Source: Lasiosphaeris hirsuta (taxonomy: Eukaryota; Ascomycota; Sordariomycetes; Sordariales; Lasiosphaeriaceae). From it: DNA of 64,000 bases. Shown piece by piece: positions 10,810 through 22,417 of the stretch. The stretch lies in NCBI GenBank assembly GCA_030549175.1, contig JAUKUA010000001.1, positions 7,564,001 to 7,628,000 of the forward strand, given 5' to 3'. A model generated the notes under the pieces. That model saw only the letters and a list, made by a program, of their open reading frames with translations. It searched no databases and was not told where the DNA came from. The position numbers and the translations under genes are program-made. The stretch's first letter is position 1; each line of letters starts with the position of its first letter.

Positions 10810-13215
10810 ATGGCACACTACGACAGGGATGAAACGGTAGATTACCAGATTCGACAGCTCCCGGCAGAATCGGTTTTCTCCTCGCCCGACTGGGAAGACA
10901 TCTTCTCTGAGTCTTCAGTCCGCTTGTCAAAGCCGGTCGTAGAGCGGCGATATCATGCATCGGGGACGCCCGAACTAACGTGGAAAATCGACCAGCCGGC
11001 CCAGCTGAATGGCGCATACGTCGACTACGACGAGTTCGGCTACGATGAGGACGGCTACGTCTGCAGACTTGGGCCGGACCTCTCTCCCGCTGCGATTAGG
11101 GCAGCCTGTGCCGATGGTCCCCCACGTAGATCCGAAGATGGTGGTCTGCAGAGGGCGATCAACGAGCACATTGTGAGTTTTATTTCTACGTCGGTGTTCT
11201 TATTAGTCGCCATACTAATAATCAACTTTCCGGGGCCAGCTGATGCAAGACAATGGCTCGGCGCTGTATACCTCTTCTTGGGCAGGACAACGCTTCGGAA
11301 GAGAGTGGTGAGAAACATTGAGAAGCACCCCGATGCTGCACACGGCATGGTGACTGACGAACCTGAGAATGGCTATATAGGAAATTTGGCTTGAATGGGG
11401 ATTGTGACGACACCCTGTTTTCCATCGCCGCCCTCCAGCTTTGCCGTGAGGCAGATCTGGATGAGACCGGCCCTTCGGGCTTGTCGAGACAGCGGCTGAC
11501 CAAGTGCTTCTTGGATCAATTCAGAGGGAAGTGGGAGTTGAGTCGAAGGCTGAGTCGAAAGCTGTGGGGAAGTTCAGATCACCCATGGTCAGGCTCGGTG
11601 AGGTTCGACAAGTCGAAGTGGGAAGACCTCGTCTTGCAATACCATATGCGAGTCTTCACGGCACCTATTACATGGATGAGGCATTCGGGCCGCAGTCTGG
11701 AACGGGTAACAGGAACCCTAACCAGCGACAAGCATAAGCGCAGCCTCAAAATATACGAGGTTCGCTACTCTGTCGGGCTAAAAACCACGTGGAGGTTCGA
11801 CTTGCCTGTATTCACCCTCGTTACCATGGCCGACAGTGTTACCGCTAGTCGGCTGCAAGACATCGGACAGCTGTCGAGTAGGAATGAGTGGGAAACTGCC
11901 GGCATCCATCCATCCATTCGAGCAACGGGCCTGGCGGCGTTTGCTTTTAGGATTCAATCCTTGCTTCCGCAGTGGGAGGCGCAGTGGTCCAACTTGATCG
12001 ACGAGATTGGGAAAGTCCTTAATAATGATGTAAGTCTGCCTGATAAGCGTTTCTCTCATCAGTGGTAGATTTCTTTTTCCCAGCCCATTGTCACGGTTAT
12101 GGAAGACTGGCTATCTATAACCCACTGTATTCTAGGATTCCGAGTGTCGACTTGGAATCCCATGTATCATCCTTTTGGGGGTTTTACGCATTGGGGGGTG
12201 GGCCTTTTACGTCAAATCGCAACACCTATTTCCTTTCCTCTCCGTCTCTTTTTCAGTATTATTTACTTACCTCTACTTTGCCGTGTTTTTTTTTTTTCAC
12301 TTCTAATCAATGAATCATGCATTTAGCTCGAGAGTATTCTATCACCAACCCGCCAGCTTGAAATCATGGTTGACGGCAGCGACCTTCAATTGTCAAAGTT
12401 CTACTTCGCCATCATCCAGATCCTCCGTCTTGCCGCCGACTGGATCCAGGAGAGCATGGACGACCTTCGCCGGACAGTCGAAGACATAGAGCGGCTTTAC
12501 CTCCCTCGAACTGCCGACCAAAACGCCACCTTTCTCCCCGCTACGTCTGACAGCGACACCCGAAATGAGGCCATCGAGATGTTCAAGCGCAACTGGGAGA
12601 CCGTAATTTTGCATCAGCAACGTGTTGGGACTGCTCTGCTGTACCGTATTGCCATGAAACAGGAGGAGTGCAAGAGTCTTAGAGACGGTGTAAGGCTTTT
12701 TTACTGCTGACGGCATGGACTTGAGCTAATTGAACCGGCAATTGCCTACGGCAATAGTTATTCAATGCAACATCCGTCAACGAAGCGACAAAATCCACAC
12801 AGCTAAACCACTACATCTTGGTCTTCGCTATGGTCACGATATTTTATCTACCCCTAAGTTTCATAACGGTATGTTCTGCCGGGCCGCCCTCAACAACGTG
12901 TTGGGTTTCCCCTGGCAATGACAATGGTAGCTAACGATGTACCTGTGTGCCAAGGCCTTGTTTGCGCTAGAGCTGTTCGACTGGAAGGATCCGAAGCAAG
13001 TGATATGGTTCGCTGTCACAATTATACTTGTAGCGGGGGGAACCTACTTGTTCTCGTGGCTCTCGATATGGGTTGTGCAGGACCCTGCTCAGAGGGAAAA
13101 TTTCGCTGAGGCTTATGCCAGGCTCGATCGCCGACTCATAATGGATTGGGTTTCACGCAGGCTTCCCGACGGATGGAAAAGGGGTGGGACTGGGGGCGCG
13201 GCGCTCAGACATTGA
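10810..13215 (+). CDS. CorA-like two-TM membrane protein
   Basis: Six exons fit: 10810-11172, 11240-11307, 11381-12029, 12327-12689, 12758-12868 and 12955-13215, giving about 604 residues in one frame. The C-terminal part has the CorA-like layout: a long helical region (DWIQESMDDLRRTVEDIERL), then TM1 (HYILVFAMVTIFYLPLSF), a short loop, and TM2 (VIWFAVTIILVAGGTYLF). The GMN selectivity motif of true Mg2+ channels is not present, so transport activity should not be assumed. The N-terminal 400 residues are fungal-specific, acidic and without a recognised domain. The start is the ATG at 10810, which has A at -3. The intron 12030-12326 is long for this window. The family often occurs beside ankyrin and STAND genes in fungi, as here. 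The copy appears intact. Confidence 0.75.
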
Positions 13216-13705
13216 ACACAAGGACGTGATTCCGATGTTGCCATCTTACTGCTCGAGATATCTAGCTGCTACCTCGATATATAATTCATACCATCTTTTG
13301 CATGACTTCTACAGCCAGCCCCACACGGTGTAAGAAAGATGGGTCCGCTGTTGGAACCAAAGCTAAATTTTGAATACCTATCCAGGGTATAGTTATTCCA
13401 CAGAAATAAGCCATTCTATACCTTCATTTATACCCCTTTCCAGCGCAATAGCTTAGGTACAGGTACGTTGGTTAGCATAACTACTTAGAGGAGCGAAAGC
13501 GGTGTGTAGCGGTGTGTACTTCAAAGGCGGTAAGGAATAGGTGTAGAAAGCTTTGAAATTTCCCTGTATAGAATATGACCTCAATGCTTAGACCTAGTAC
13601 TCCCCCACATTGTGACCCCTTAGCCGAAATCAAGTGCCCCCCCCCCTCCCCCCTCGCCAAAGTTAAGTGCCCCCCTAACCAAAACCAAGTAGCCCCTAGA
13701 AATCC
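13216..13705. other. Intergenic, convergent 3' flanks
   Basis: Region between two convergent genes. It contains AT-rich sequence and a C-rich low-complexity patch near 13637-13650. No gene is seen. Confidence 0.6.
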
Positions 13706-14472
13706 CTAAAAAAGTGTGCAAAAACCGCGGTTCGAAGCCTGCATTATTTCCCTCCCCGCTGAAGTCCTCCGCACACCACTGAGGCTTGTTCCCGAACGCT
13801 TCACCTCCTGGGCTAGCAGCAGCTCTCTCATTTCACGTTTATTCCTATCCCCAAAGTATTTCAACACTTTCTTGGCATCTTCCGCTTTGTTTCCAAACGG
13901 GAAGGCCGTTCCGGGGCCGGTGCCAATACTGAAGTACTTTTGCCGTAGTTCGTCACTCAACCTCTGGTAATTCTCCTGCCCTAATGGGCTAGGCTTGTTC
14001 CACATGCTTGTGACAAAGACAACTTGGTGGGCAAATTTGGTGCCGCATATCTGCTTGAAGACGTCGAGGTTGGATCGGGCGGAGCCTCCGAATCTGCCGT
14101 CTGTGATGCGGTGGAAAAAGATGGCCCCGTTGACATCAATCGGGCCCTTGGACGAACCCAACACTTCCAACGTTTGAACAATGTCCTTGAGGATGCTGAG
14201 GTTTCCTGCTGGCAAATCATCCAGCCCCGGTGTGTCGATTAGTCGGAAAGCATTGCCGTCTACGTTGGCTCGGTAGTCGCGGCACCTGGTCGTGGCTTGA
14301 GGACCATTCCGGTCGTCAGTGACAGTTGCCACACGGTAATTGTCATGGGGGGTTGAGAAATGCGCGACGTACGAGCGACATCCGTGGTGCTGCCGGTTAC
14401 ACACTTGATAAAGGAGGTCTTGCCAGACCCGTGAGGGCCAATGAGGAGGATGACGATTTCTGCCCCCGTCAT
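13706..14472 (-). CDS. AIG1/IAN-like P-loop GTPase (copy 1)
   Basis: Two exons, 14472-14373 and 14295-13706 (intron 77 bp, CTGAC branch-like sequence before the acceptor), give about 229 residues. Motifs in order: G1 GPHGSGKT near residue 12, switch II FRLIDTPGLDD, and TSMWNK where a canonical NKxD might be expected; a Trp-containing motif at this place is shared with copy 2. The rest, such as ILKDIVQTL and NGAIFFHRITDGR, aligns with the neighbouring gene at 15099, so the two are divergent paralogues. The C-terminus is short and basic. No membrane segment is seen. Relatives in fungi are usually annotated only as G-domain proteins; a role in membrane remodelling or defence is inference by analogy with animal and plant AIG1 proteins. 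An upstream in-frame ATG (14535) is a possible alternative start. Confidence 0.75.
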
Positions 14473-15098
14473 GATGGCTGTCCGGGAAGGTGATGAAACT
14501 TTGCCGCCGGGAACGAGATGGATGGCTTTGAGCAATGGGCCATTCAGGGACCATGAGTTGAAGGTCCCAGTATGAGAGGGAATATGCCTGATTTGTACTT
14601 GTGCCTAACGCGAGATCGGGAAACGATGCGTTATCGTGTGCTGCTTCATTGGCAGGGCATTCCGCACCCGACGTGTGCTATTGGCAGCTGCCGCCCCGCG
14701 AAGAGCGCACTGCATCTTGAAAATGTCAGTTTTTGCGTTGGGCAAAGCTTGGCACCCAACCGGAACCCAGCCTTGCCAAAATGTGGCTCCAGAATGCCCA
14801 ATGTTGTAGCCCTAATCGCTCATCTCGATCTGTATGGGTCAGGGGAACGTCAGAGGGCAAAAGTATGCCCGCCGCGGACACGACAACATCAAATCCACGT
14901 CGTCATGCCTTTCAATAGGTCGGAACCCCGCATATCTTTTGGCACCAACGATAACAACACACACGGCGACAACACCAAGCGAGTACTAATTTTCCCTCAT
15001 TACGTCACGGTGTTGGCAACTTGTCATGGTCTCTCATTTTGGCCCATCGTTTCCTTTTACCCCTGTGTGTTTTCGCCCTTGTCCGTGCATAACCGACG
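14473..15098. promoter_or_regulatory. Shared divergent promoter of two GTPases
   Basis: Head-to-head spacer of about 626 bp between the two GTPase paralogues. A plus-strand open frame across it has no motif and poor start context and is taken as chance. A shared, coordinated promoter is inferred from the geometry only; no binding site is claimed. Confidence 0.45.
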
Positions 15099-16129
15099 AT
15101 GATGCCGCCGAAGGATAAGGATCGCCAGGTTACTACCATCTTGCTGCTGGGCGTGACGGGCGCAGGCAAGTCGACATTTGCAGCCAAGGCCTCGGATCAG
15201 GACGTGACCGTCGGACACGGCGTGGACCCCTGCACACAGGACCCTCTGGCCGTCAGCTTCGATATGGATAATCAGAAGGTTATCCTGATCGACACGCCCG
15301 GGTTCGACGATAGCGTACGGAGCGACGTGGAGATCCTGAAGGACATTGCGAAATGGCTAACGAGAGAGGGCTTCATGAACAATCATCCTCTCGACGGCCT
15401 CATCTTCCTCCACCCCGCTACCCACACCGTCGTCAGTGGCAATGAGCGGAAGCGTGCACGCCTGCTCGAGAAGATTCTAGGCGAGGATGCTTACAACCGT
15501 GTTGTCATCGCAACCACCATGTGGGAGAACCTTGGCCCTGAGGACTCCGCACATGACCAAAGGCTTGAAGGGAGCGTGTGGAACAAATTTTGCGAAATGG
15601 GCGCTCAGGTCACCAAGCATGACAACACAAAAGACTCGGCACACCACATCATACGGCTCATTGCTTCCAAGTCGAGGGCAACAATAGCGACAACAACAAC
15701 AACAACAACACCAACAACAACAACAACAAGAGAGAGAGAATGGTACAGGCCCCAGCTGCAAGATTTCAGGCTACGACCGAACAACAGCCGTCGCATTCCC
15801 GAGAGCGCCCTCTCTAGGGAGCTCAGGGCACAGCTAGAAGAAGGAATCGACTTCACATGGGATCAGCTCGTCCACAGTAGGGCAGAACGCCCTCCGACGC
15901 AGTACAGGAAGTCCAGTGACCCTGAGCTCCAACAGAAGTACAAGGAGTGGGAAGATGACAATCGGGAGTTGGAAAGAAGCCTTGCAGCACAACAAAAACT
16001 GCTGAATAGGATGGATAGCCTTGTCGTAAGCGCCTAGCATCCATTCAACAGATTACGAGCAGGACAAATGCTAACTCGCCCGGTTTATAGTATAAGGTGA
16101 TAAGTGCTTTCGGAAAGCTCTTTGGGTAA
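15099..16129 (+). CDS. AIG1/IAN-like P-loop GTPase (copy 2)
   Basis: Exons 15099-16025 and 16091-16129 give about 321 residues. G1 is GVTGAGKS (residues 18-25), G3 is DTPGFDD (65-71), and TTMWEN stands at the G4 position. The G domain is followed by a poly-Thr hinge coded by an ACA repeat, then a charged helical stretch (QKYKEWEDDNRELERSLAAQ) that looks coiled-coil. Without splicing the protein would end SLVVSA; with the 65-bp intron (GTAAGC...TTTATAG) it ends instead with YKVISAFGKLFG, a short amphipathic helix-like tail. That ending is inferred from good splice sites. It is divergent to its paralogue at 13706-14472. Likely cytosolic or peripheral on membranes. Confidence 0.8.
15690..15729 (+). 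repeat. (ACA)n microsatellite encoding poly-Thr
   Basis: An imperfect ACA trinucleotide run inside the second GTPase gene encodes a Thr-rich hinge between the G domain and the coiled-coil part. The unit length of three keeps frame when copy number changes. Confidence 0.8.
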
Positions 16130-16387
16130 CTCGGTCGGATAGGAGGCCGGAGGTCGACCGGCGGCGTGAAACCGAATTTCTCAGGCTCCCATAAGTGACT
16201 GACTGTATAACAACCGTTCGCCACAGTCTCTCTCGACTTTGATATTGGGGTTGTGGAAGGATGGCTAGACTCTTGTGTCTTCTATATGATTGTCATTAGA
16301 AACACACAATCCCGTTTTAGATCTATCTAAAACACCCCCCTACTAGGTACCTAAGGTACCTCCGGCGATGAGGAGAAGATTATCACT

Positions 16388-19300
16388 TCATCCCCACAGT
16401 CTCCCAAAGATAGCCCCCAAAGCACCAGCTGTCTGGCTCCATCCTTCCTCAATGTTTTCGATCTTGAAGGCGATATAAATCAGAGCCACTGTGATGACCA
16501 CTGACACCGGAACTGGAGAAGACATATTAGCACTCCTTTGACATTAAGCACTCGGTGATGCGGCCATACACATGACCTGTGACACAAATCCAAGGCCGAG
16601 GCTCCCATTTGAATCGTGTGGGAACTGTGCAATGTTGATGGCGAAGAAGGCCGCCATGAAGGACATGGGTAGCTAAACGGGTAGTTAGTTTCGTAGCACT
16701 GCATTTTGGGAGCGGACAGGAGAGTCACGGAGACAATTGTAACAATAGTAAATACAGTGATGGTCTTTCCCTGCCTCTTCGTCTCCTGGGTGATTTTGAG
16801 CGATTCCTCCGTTTGAACACGTGCAGACCGAGCATCCATAACATTGGGGTCTGTTGCCAGATCGGGGGAGATGCTGTGAAGGGAGGATTGGACAGCGGTA
16901 TATTCTGCGGGTAATAATGGGCTGGTTCTGGCAGATTTTGGTGCCCGGGCGGGTAGACATAGGTAGGCTGACCCGATTGTCCATATCCGGGTAGTGATGC
17001 CGGCCTAAGGGATCCCGCGGATTGCATTGGTTGGGGGTTATCCAGAAACTTGATACGGCGTAGGCGATGGGGCGGACAATTGCCAAATGTCTTTTCTATG
17101 GAGTTTCTCAATCTCCTCCTCTCTGACTCTGGATAGCTCGTAATCCTTCAGGATTTTTGAAAACTATGCCATCCTCAAATTGTAAGATAATTTCTCTCAA
17201 CTAAAGGTTTGGATTTTGGAGGGTAGTACGGAGCAACGCACCGAGTCTCTTATTGTAATGTTTAATTGGTCCTGAAGATCTTTTGCCACGTGGGCTGAGG
17301 GAAAGTTTCCGACGTCAAGTCCACTGCTGGGGTTCTGGTGCCCTTCACTCGTGTCGCCCGCTGCTCCGAGGTCGGTCTGCTTGGACGTATCCCGCTCCTC
17401 CGCAAGCTCGCCTAACTCCATCCGGGGCGATTTCCAAACTGGTTCTTTGCCTGGCGTACTTCTGTCCACGAACATGGCCGCTTGAGAAACGTGGACGAAC
17501 CAAGGTAAGTTTGGTTCCTCTGCTTGATCTGATTCCACTGGGCTCGGAGAGACGAAAGGCGTCACGCGCGTATGGGCTCTGCACAATGGCACAACAGTAT
17601 TATCGATGGCCGCCAAGACTCTCTTCTGGTCCTCAAAGAGCATGGCCATGATTCCAAGCTCATCTTGAACGTCTTTGATCTCTTGCAACAGTGCAATCTC
17701 TTCGGAGATATCAAGTGCCTGGACGCGCGCAATCTCCTGAAGCAACCGGACAGCTTCGGTCGTCTTGATTTGCTGCTCTGACGTCTTGTTTACCAAAGTG
17801 AAGTCTTGAAACAGCTTGGTTTCTTTCCGCATCTGCACCAGGTTCCGTCAGTGGCCGTGCCGGACCTGGAAGAAGCGAGTCGGGCTTACCACCTCGCCAA
17901 TGGTAGTCTCGTACACCTCGGCAAATCTCAAACGCGCATCGAGACTCCCAGTATCTAGATAAGCTCTAGAACACTTGCTTGCGATGACGGCGGCAAGATC
18001 GTAGGCCGTCTTGACTGAGAACGGATCCGTCAGTAACTGGAGCTTTATTTGCCGCAGTACATCAGTGACGCCGTCCGAATCTGGCGGTCGCGGCGCCTCA
18101 GCCTGGGGGAAGCAGCTAATAACCGTGTCAGCACGACCATCTGGCCCTACAAGCACCCACATCCACAGTTGATCCACCATGGTCAGCACTTCGGGCTCGA
18201 GGGACTCCATTTCAGCCTTTTGGAAACGAGAGACGACTTGGTCACGGTCCCGGCCCGACGTTTCCAAGGTATGGTGGTAGTATTGGTCCAGCGAGCGTCG
18301 CGGATGGAGTCGGTGGCGTGCATGAGGCTCCCAGAGGTAACTGTGTAGTAACCATTCGTCACGCTCTCTCTTGGATTCGATCCTCGAGTCGACCCTGGAA
18401 GTATGGCCGGAATCTCGTGGCCTCATGACTGTGGTTCGTTTTTTTCGTGCTGTTTCAACAAGTCCCAGTGTAGGAACGGCATCTGTATCGAACTGATCAG
18501 ACGACAATCTATCCTACACGGGCAAAGAACGCTTACAAATAGAACCGTATCTACGTCACCGTTCTCGGTCGAGCCTGCGCCCGTCAGTAGCTATATAGAA
18601 TCTATTACTGCCATGGGGCAGTAAAAACTGTCACGTACCATCTGAATACGGTCCGTGGAACGGCTGAAACAATGGGCGCATGAAGCGGGCTTGATGCGAG
18701 TACTTCAAGTTATCGCTATGATGTTGCCGTCTGACCCATCGTTCGGGATCCAACACCCTGTATGCGCGGGCTGGATTGCTGTATAGCTTAGACACGAGGA
18801 CCTTGATTTGTGGTGTTAGGATGCGGCGACATGGCAGCCGGAGCAGGGTGGTTAAGGACCCGGATCCTACCTCAACCCATCTCACCTAAAGGCGGTCAGC
18901 ATATGTTTCAGACAGCTCGAGGTGATTTCCTCGGTCGCTTAAATTATTAGCAGAAAGATGAAACCACCGGAAGGCCGTCTTCGCATCCTCTGGAGGTTGG
19001 TCTCGGCAGAGCGACGCGACCTGAACCTCACTGGCCGTGGTTTTGAGGCTTCCGTCATGGTACGAGAAGTCTATAATAGTGGCACCGAATAGGCCATCCG
19101 TCGTAGAGTTCGTTGATTCCAAGTCCTTGGCAAGTGGTCCATCCTCATCGTTTTTGTCAAGGAGGGTGTGGATCGAGGCAAGGTTTAGATGAGCGGCGAT
19201 AGTTCTTGCATTCTCGTTACTGGCGTTCACCCTTCGTGTGTTTGCCCCCGCTTCGATGAGGGCCTTTGCTACACCCTCCCTCCCGTTTTTAAGAGCTAGA

Positions 19301-20075
19301 AGCGAGGGGGTGTCCATGCCCTCGGGTGTCTCAAAGTCTGGCATGGCACCCACCTTTAGGAGGAGATGCACAATTCTGAAGTGTCCCATCTCGGCGGCGA
19401 TGCAGAGTGCTGTCCCTGTATAGCTGGCATTACTCCGGTTGGAAGCGCTAGTAGCTGGTATTCTGTCAGTCAATACTTTGGCAAGACCAAGCCAGTTCAT
19501 TCTGGCTGCCCGGTGCAGGTAACTTGAGGCCCAGGCCGAGAGTGACTCGTTTTCCTGGCTGCGCGTGCTTTGGTGGCTTTGCAGCCTCTCTTCAACAAGT
19601 AGCGTCAGGATCTCTTCGTGGCTATACCTCGCGGCTCTGGTCAGCGGGGTTTCACCATCGTGGTCTACTGCATCGGAATCAGTGAGGACATCTGTGGTAG
19701 TCGAGCTTTTTTTTTTTTTTTTGCTTGCAGCAGCGTCTTCACATCGGTGTGGCCCTTTTCCGCCTCTTCAGCTATCTTGAGAAGCGTCAGAGCCCGGCGG
19801 ACCGACGATAGAACTCCCGATCGGGGCGTATTCAGTCCTCTCAGACACCCTGAATTGGTATGAATTCTGTCCGACTGGGAGGTGTCAACATTCGGAATGG
19901 GGGTGGGGGAGGAGTCTCCACGTCTGGTCTACCAAGTGGCACAAGCATGATTGCACTGGAGTCTTCGCCATCTCACCGGAAGAGTTGTTTGCGCGACCAC
20001 TCCCTGAGTTTGTTGACGACACGTTCTGCCTCGTCCCGGGATTCCCCTGTTTTTTACGTGCCGTCTTTCCTATAG
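16388..20075 (-). CDS. Ankyrin-repeat CorA-like membrane protein
   Basis: Multi-exon minus-strand gene. N-terminal ankyrin repeats lie at about 19150-19640 (ETPLTRAARYSHEEILTLL, TALCIAAEMGHFRIVHLLL). Next come a central region with HPRRSLDQYYHHTLE and VDQLWMWVL (about 18100-18320), a helical region ALLQEIKDVQDELGIMAMLF (about 17600-17700), and the membrane part: KTITVFTIVTIVS spliced to LPMSFMAAFFAINIAQF (about 16640-16770) and, in the last exon, VPVSVVITVALIYIAFKI (about 16430-16500), ending at the TGA at 16388. The order ANK, coil, two TM is a known fungal CorA-like architecture. Near the 5' end a run of 16 T/A (19707-19722) separates two good ankyrin-type frames that are not in register, and the amidase relic begins a few bases upstream. 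The true start is therefore unresolved and the gene may be 5'-truncated. Confidence 0.6.
19707..19722. repeat. Poly-T/A run, 16 bp
   Basis: Homopolymer inside the ankyrin part of the minus-strand gene. The reading frame before it (AEEAEKGHTDVKTLLQ) and after it (DVLTDSDAVDHDGETPL) do not match for a run of 16, so it marks a slippage frameshift, an assembly error or an exon edge. Confidence 0.7.
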
Positions 20076-20081
20076 ACAGAG

Positions 20082-21272
20082 TCAGAGACTGAAAACAGAT
20101 GTCTCAAATCTGCAACGGTCTTGTTGCGCAAACCAGCTGGGCCCGTTCGCTTCCACTCCTCCTCGAGAGAACATGATGTGTTTGAGACCGAGATAGCTCT
20201 TGAGAAGATTGAGAAACTTGTCGTTCATTTGTTGTTGCTCATTGTTCGCTACTAGGAACCACTCGGTCGGGTAAAGCAGTTTTGTCGGCCACTGGATATT
20301 TGGAGAGAAAAGGGAATTAGCCATGAGTTTTTTCCTCTCCCCAAAGGTATTCTTGCTATCGTTGTGGGTGCTTACATGACTTGGTCGCACGACCCTACCA
20401 CCGATAGCAAGGACATCCTTAATAATGACGTCAGGAGTGCGTGCTAGGAGCTTAGTCTTCCCGACAACGACGGCTCTGTTGTCAATGAGAAGTTGGATGA
20501 ACTCAGCCGTGTCGGGCTGCCTGCCGCAAAGTTCGGCGTAGGCCCGATTACTGAGACCGGTGACAACGCCGGTCAGATGCATATTGTCTTTAATGCTGAT
20601 ATGTCTTCCTCCAAGGGGCTGGTCCTCGGTCGGCTTGGCGCACAGACGCGACGGCACAGCAACGGCGGCATTCGCACCTATGAAGGCCGAAACCTTCAGT
20701 GACTTGAAGCATCTATATGTGTCGCGCGGTTAGTGCAGACACCAAGATCATCAGGATAGGGGCGCCAGGATTCGTGAAAGCTTCTGCCCAAGACGAAATA
20801 CGGGGCCTTCGACCAGGGGAACCTCGCTCGCGAAGAAGATGGTCAAAGCGTGTGATTTGAGAAACTCTGCTAGATCTATGGAAACGGATTCATTGCTAGC
20901 TCCCTCGGAGGACGTCTAGACGATAAGGTAGGCATCATTTGCCAAAGCATCCTTGAACACACCATCGGTCTTCAAGAAGCGGGCAAAGAGTTTCGACTAC
21001 CCCAACCGATAAGCTCCCATCGCTGTAGTAGATAATAGCTGCTGGAAGGACCTTAGCCCGCAGGCGGAGCGGGGAAGAACTCGGGTAACGTGGCCTGGCA
21101 CACACCACACACATCGCAGTCAGCTAGGGGTAGGTGGGGTGGAGGCAGCAAGGTGCGGAAAGAGCGACTGGCTCACCTCAACTCGGGGCCGAACAAAGTA
21201 CGAGTCGGATCCTAGCTGCACTACAAGGGCTTGAGGTAATCCTGAAGGGGCCGTACCTTCCAGCATAGACAT
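20082..21272 (-). pseudogene. Amidase (Arp1-like N-term), deleted relic 1
   Basis: Decayed amidase-signature gene. An N-terminal piece near 21130-21272 (VVQLGSDSYFVRPRVEVS) and pieces around 20770-21080 (LTIFFASEVPLVEGPVFRLG) match the scytalone-dehydratase-like N-terminus found on some fungal amidases. The frame at 20082-20657 holds the amidase start PLGGRHISIKDN, with the catalytic Lys, and FIQLLIDNRAVVVGKTK. It then jumps to the C-terminal part KLLYPTEWFLVANNEQQ. The central core with the Gly-Ser-rich nucleophile loop is missing, and an in-frame TAG occurs in the N-terminal part near 20917. Same family as the relic at 43724. Confidence 0.7.
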
Positions 21273-22417
21273 AGTCTTCTCAGGCGAGGCTCGAGATTTG
21301 GAGGTTTGCGACCGCGTTTGTTTCGACCGGAGTCCTGAAGACGCTTGCTGGACGTGCAGAAGAGTTGTCTGAATTATGGGGGAGGCGATCCCGAAGCGAC
21401 ATGGAAAAGGCTGGGCTGAAAAAGGTAAAAAAATATGGTGTGGGATGGGAATCGGACGCTTAGGACCACCGCGAGACGTTACGTAGCCTAGCCGAACTGC
21501 TTGGAAGCCGAGCAGTTGAGGCAGTGATGCGGAGAAGGATAAGGCTCCAAATGGGAGATTGCATATTACAGAAGGGCAATAACGTCGCTGGCCGGGTCTT
21601 ATGGAACATGCCGGCGCGATATGAGGCGGCTGGGTGGAAGGTGGGAGTCGTGTGCGAGTGTCATGGGTTGGCAGCACATGATGGGTTCGCGCCGCCTTAG
21701 GTCCCCCCTTTCAGACGGATAATCCATATATATTCACCTATGACCTCCCTCCCAATCATACAGGCCAACAGACAAACCATTCTTGCTCCCTCATACTATG
21801 AACGTCTGAGATGCCCAACCTCATCGCCAGCGGTTTTCTCTCAGTACCCTGGACGGGTTTCAGTTCGAAGAATGGAAGACAGCGCTCGGGCGATACGTCG
21901 TGAAGATGTCCTTAGGACTCGCTTAGGCTGCCTTGGGCGAACCGCAAGCCGTAGGGCGAAGGAAGGGGATCGAATAGTGTGGGCGAAGCAGAGCAATTGG
22001 GAAAAGTGGTGATGAATTGTTGTGTTGCGGGTCAGGAACTTCCTGGCCTGCAGCAGCTATCTGGGTGTGGCATGGCGCTAAGGCCATGGCACTAGCCAGG
22101 CAGGCGTGGTGGCGTGTGCGCTACCCTCGAGGTGGGGCAGCATCTCCAACAAATAGCTATGGTAAGAGGTTCTCGGCTGCCTCTGATCAATCAGATGATT
22201 TGAAAAGGAGAAGGATGATGTTTTGCTACCTAGGTCCCTTAGGTACTTGATAGCGATGAGTTCAGGGACTTGATGGGATGCATTCTGTGATAAATAGATC
22301 CATGTGTTATTAGCATGTCCCCCAGTATGCCACATTAGGCGGAAAATGATATTAATATAATTATAAGGACTCACACGGTATTTCGATCGCACGCCAAATA
22401 CCACCATGCGCCCCATC
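21273..22417. other. Intergenic
   Basis: No gene can be supported. Open frames at about 21740-22012 on plus and across 21273-21677 on minus lack motifs. The last 150 bp before 22418 is AT-rich, as expected of a 3' flank. Confidence 0.5.

Noticed and set aside
14572..15102. 176-codon plus-strand frame between the two GTPases
   Set aside because: No motif, poor start context, and it lies in the shared upstream region of two divergent genes.
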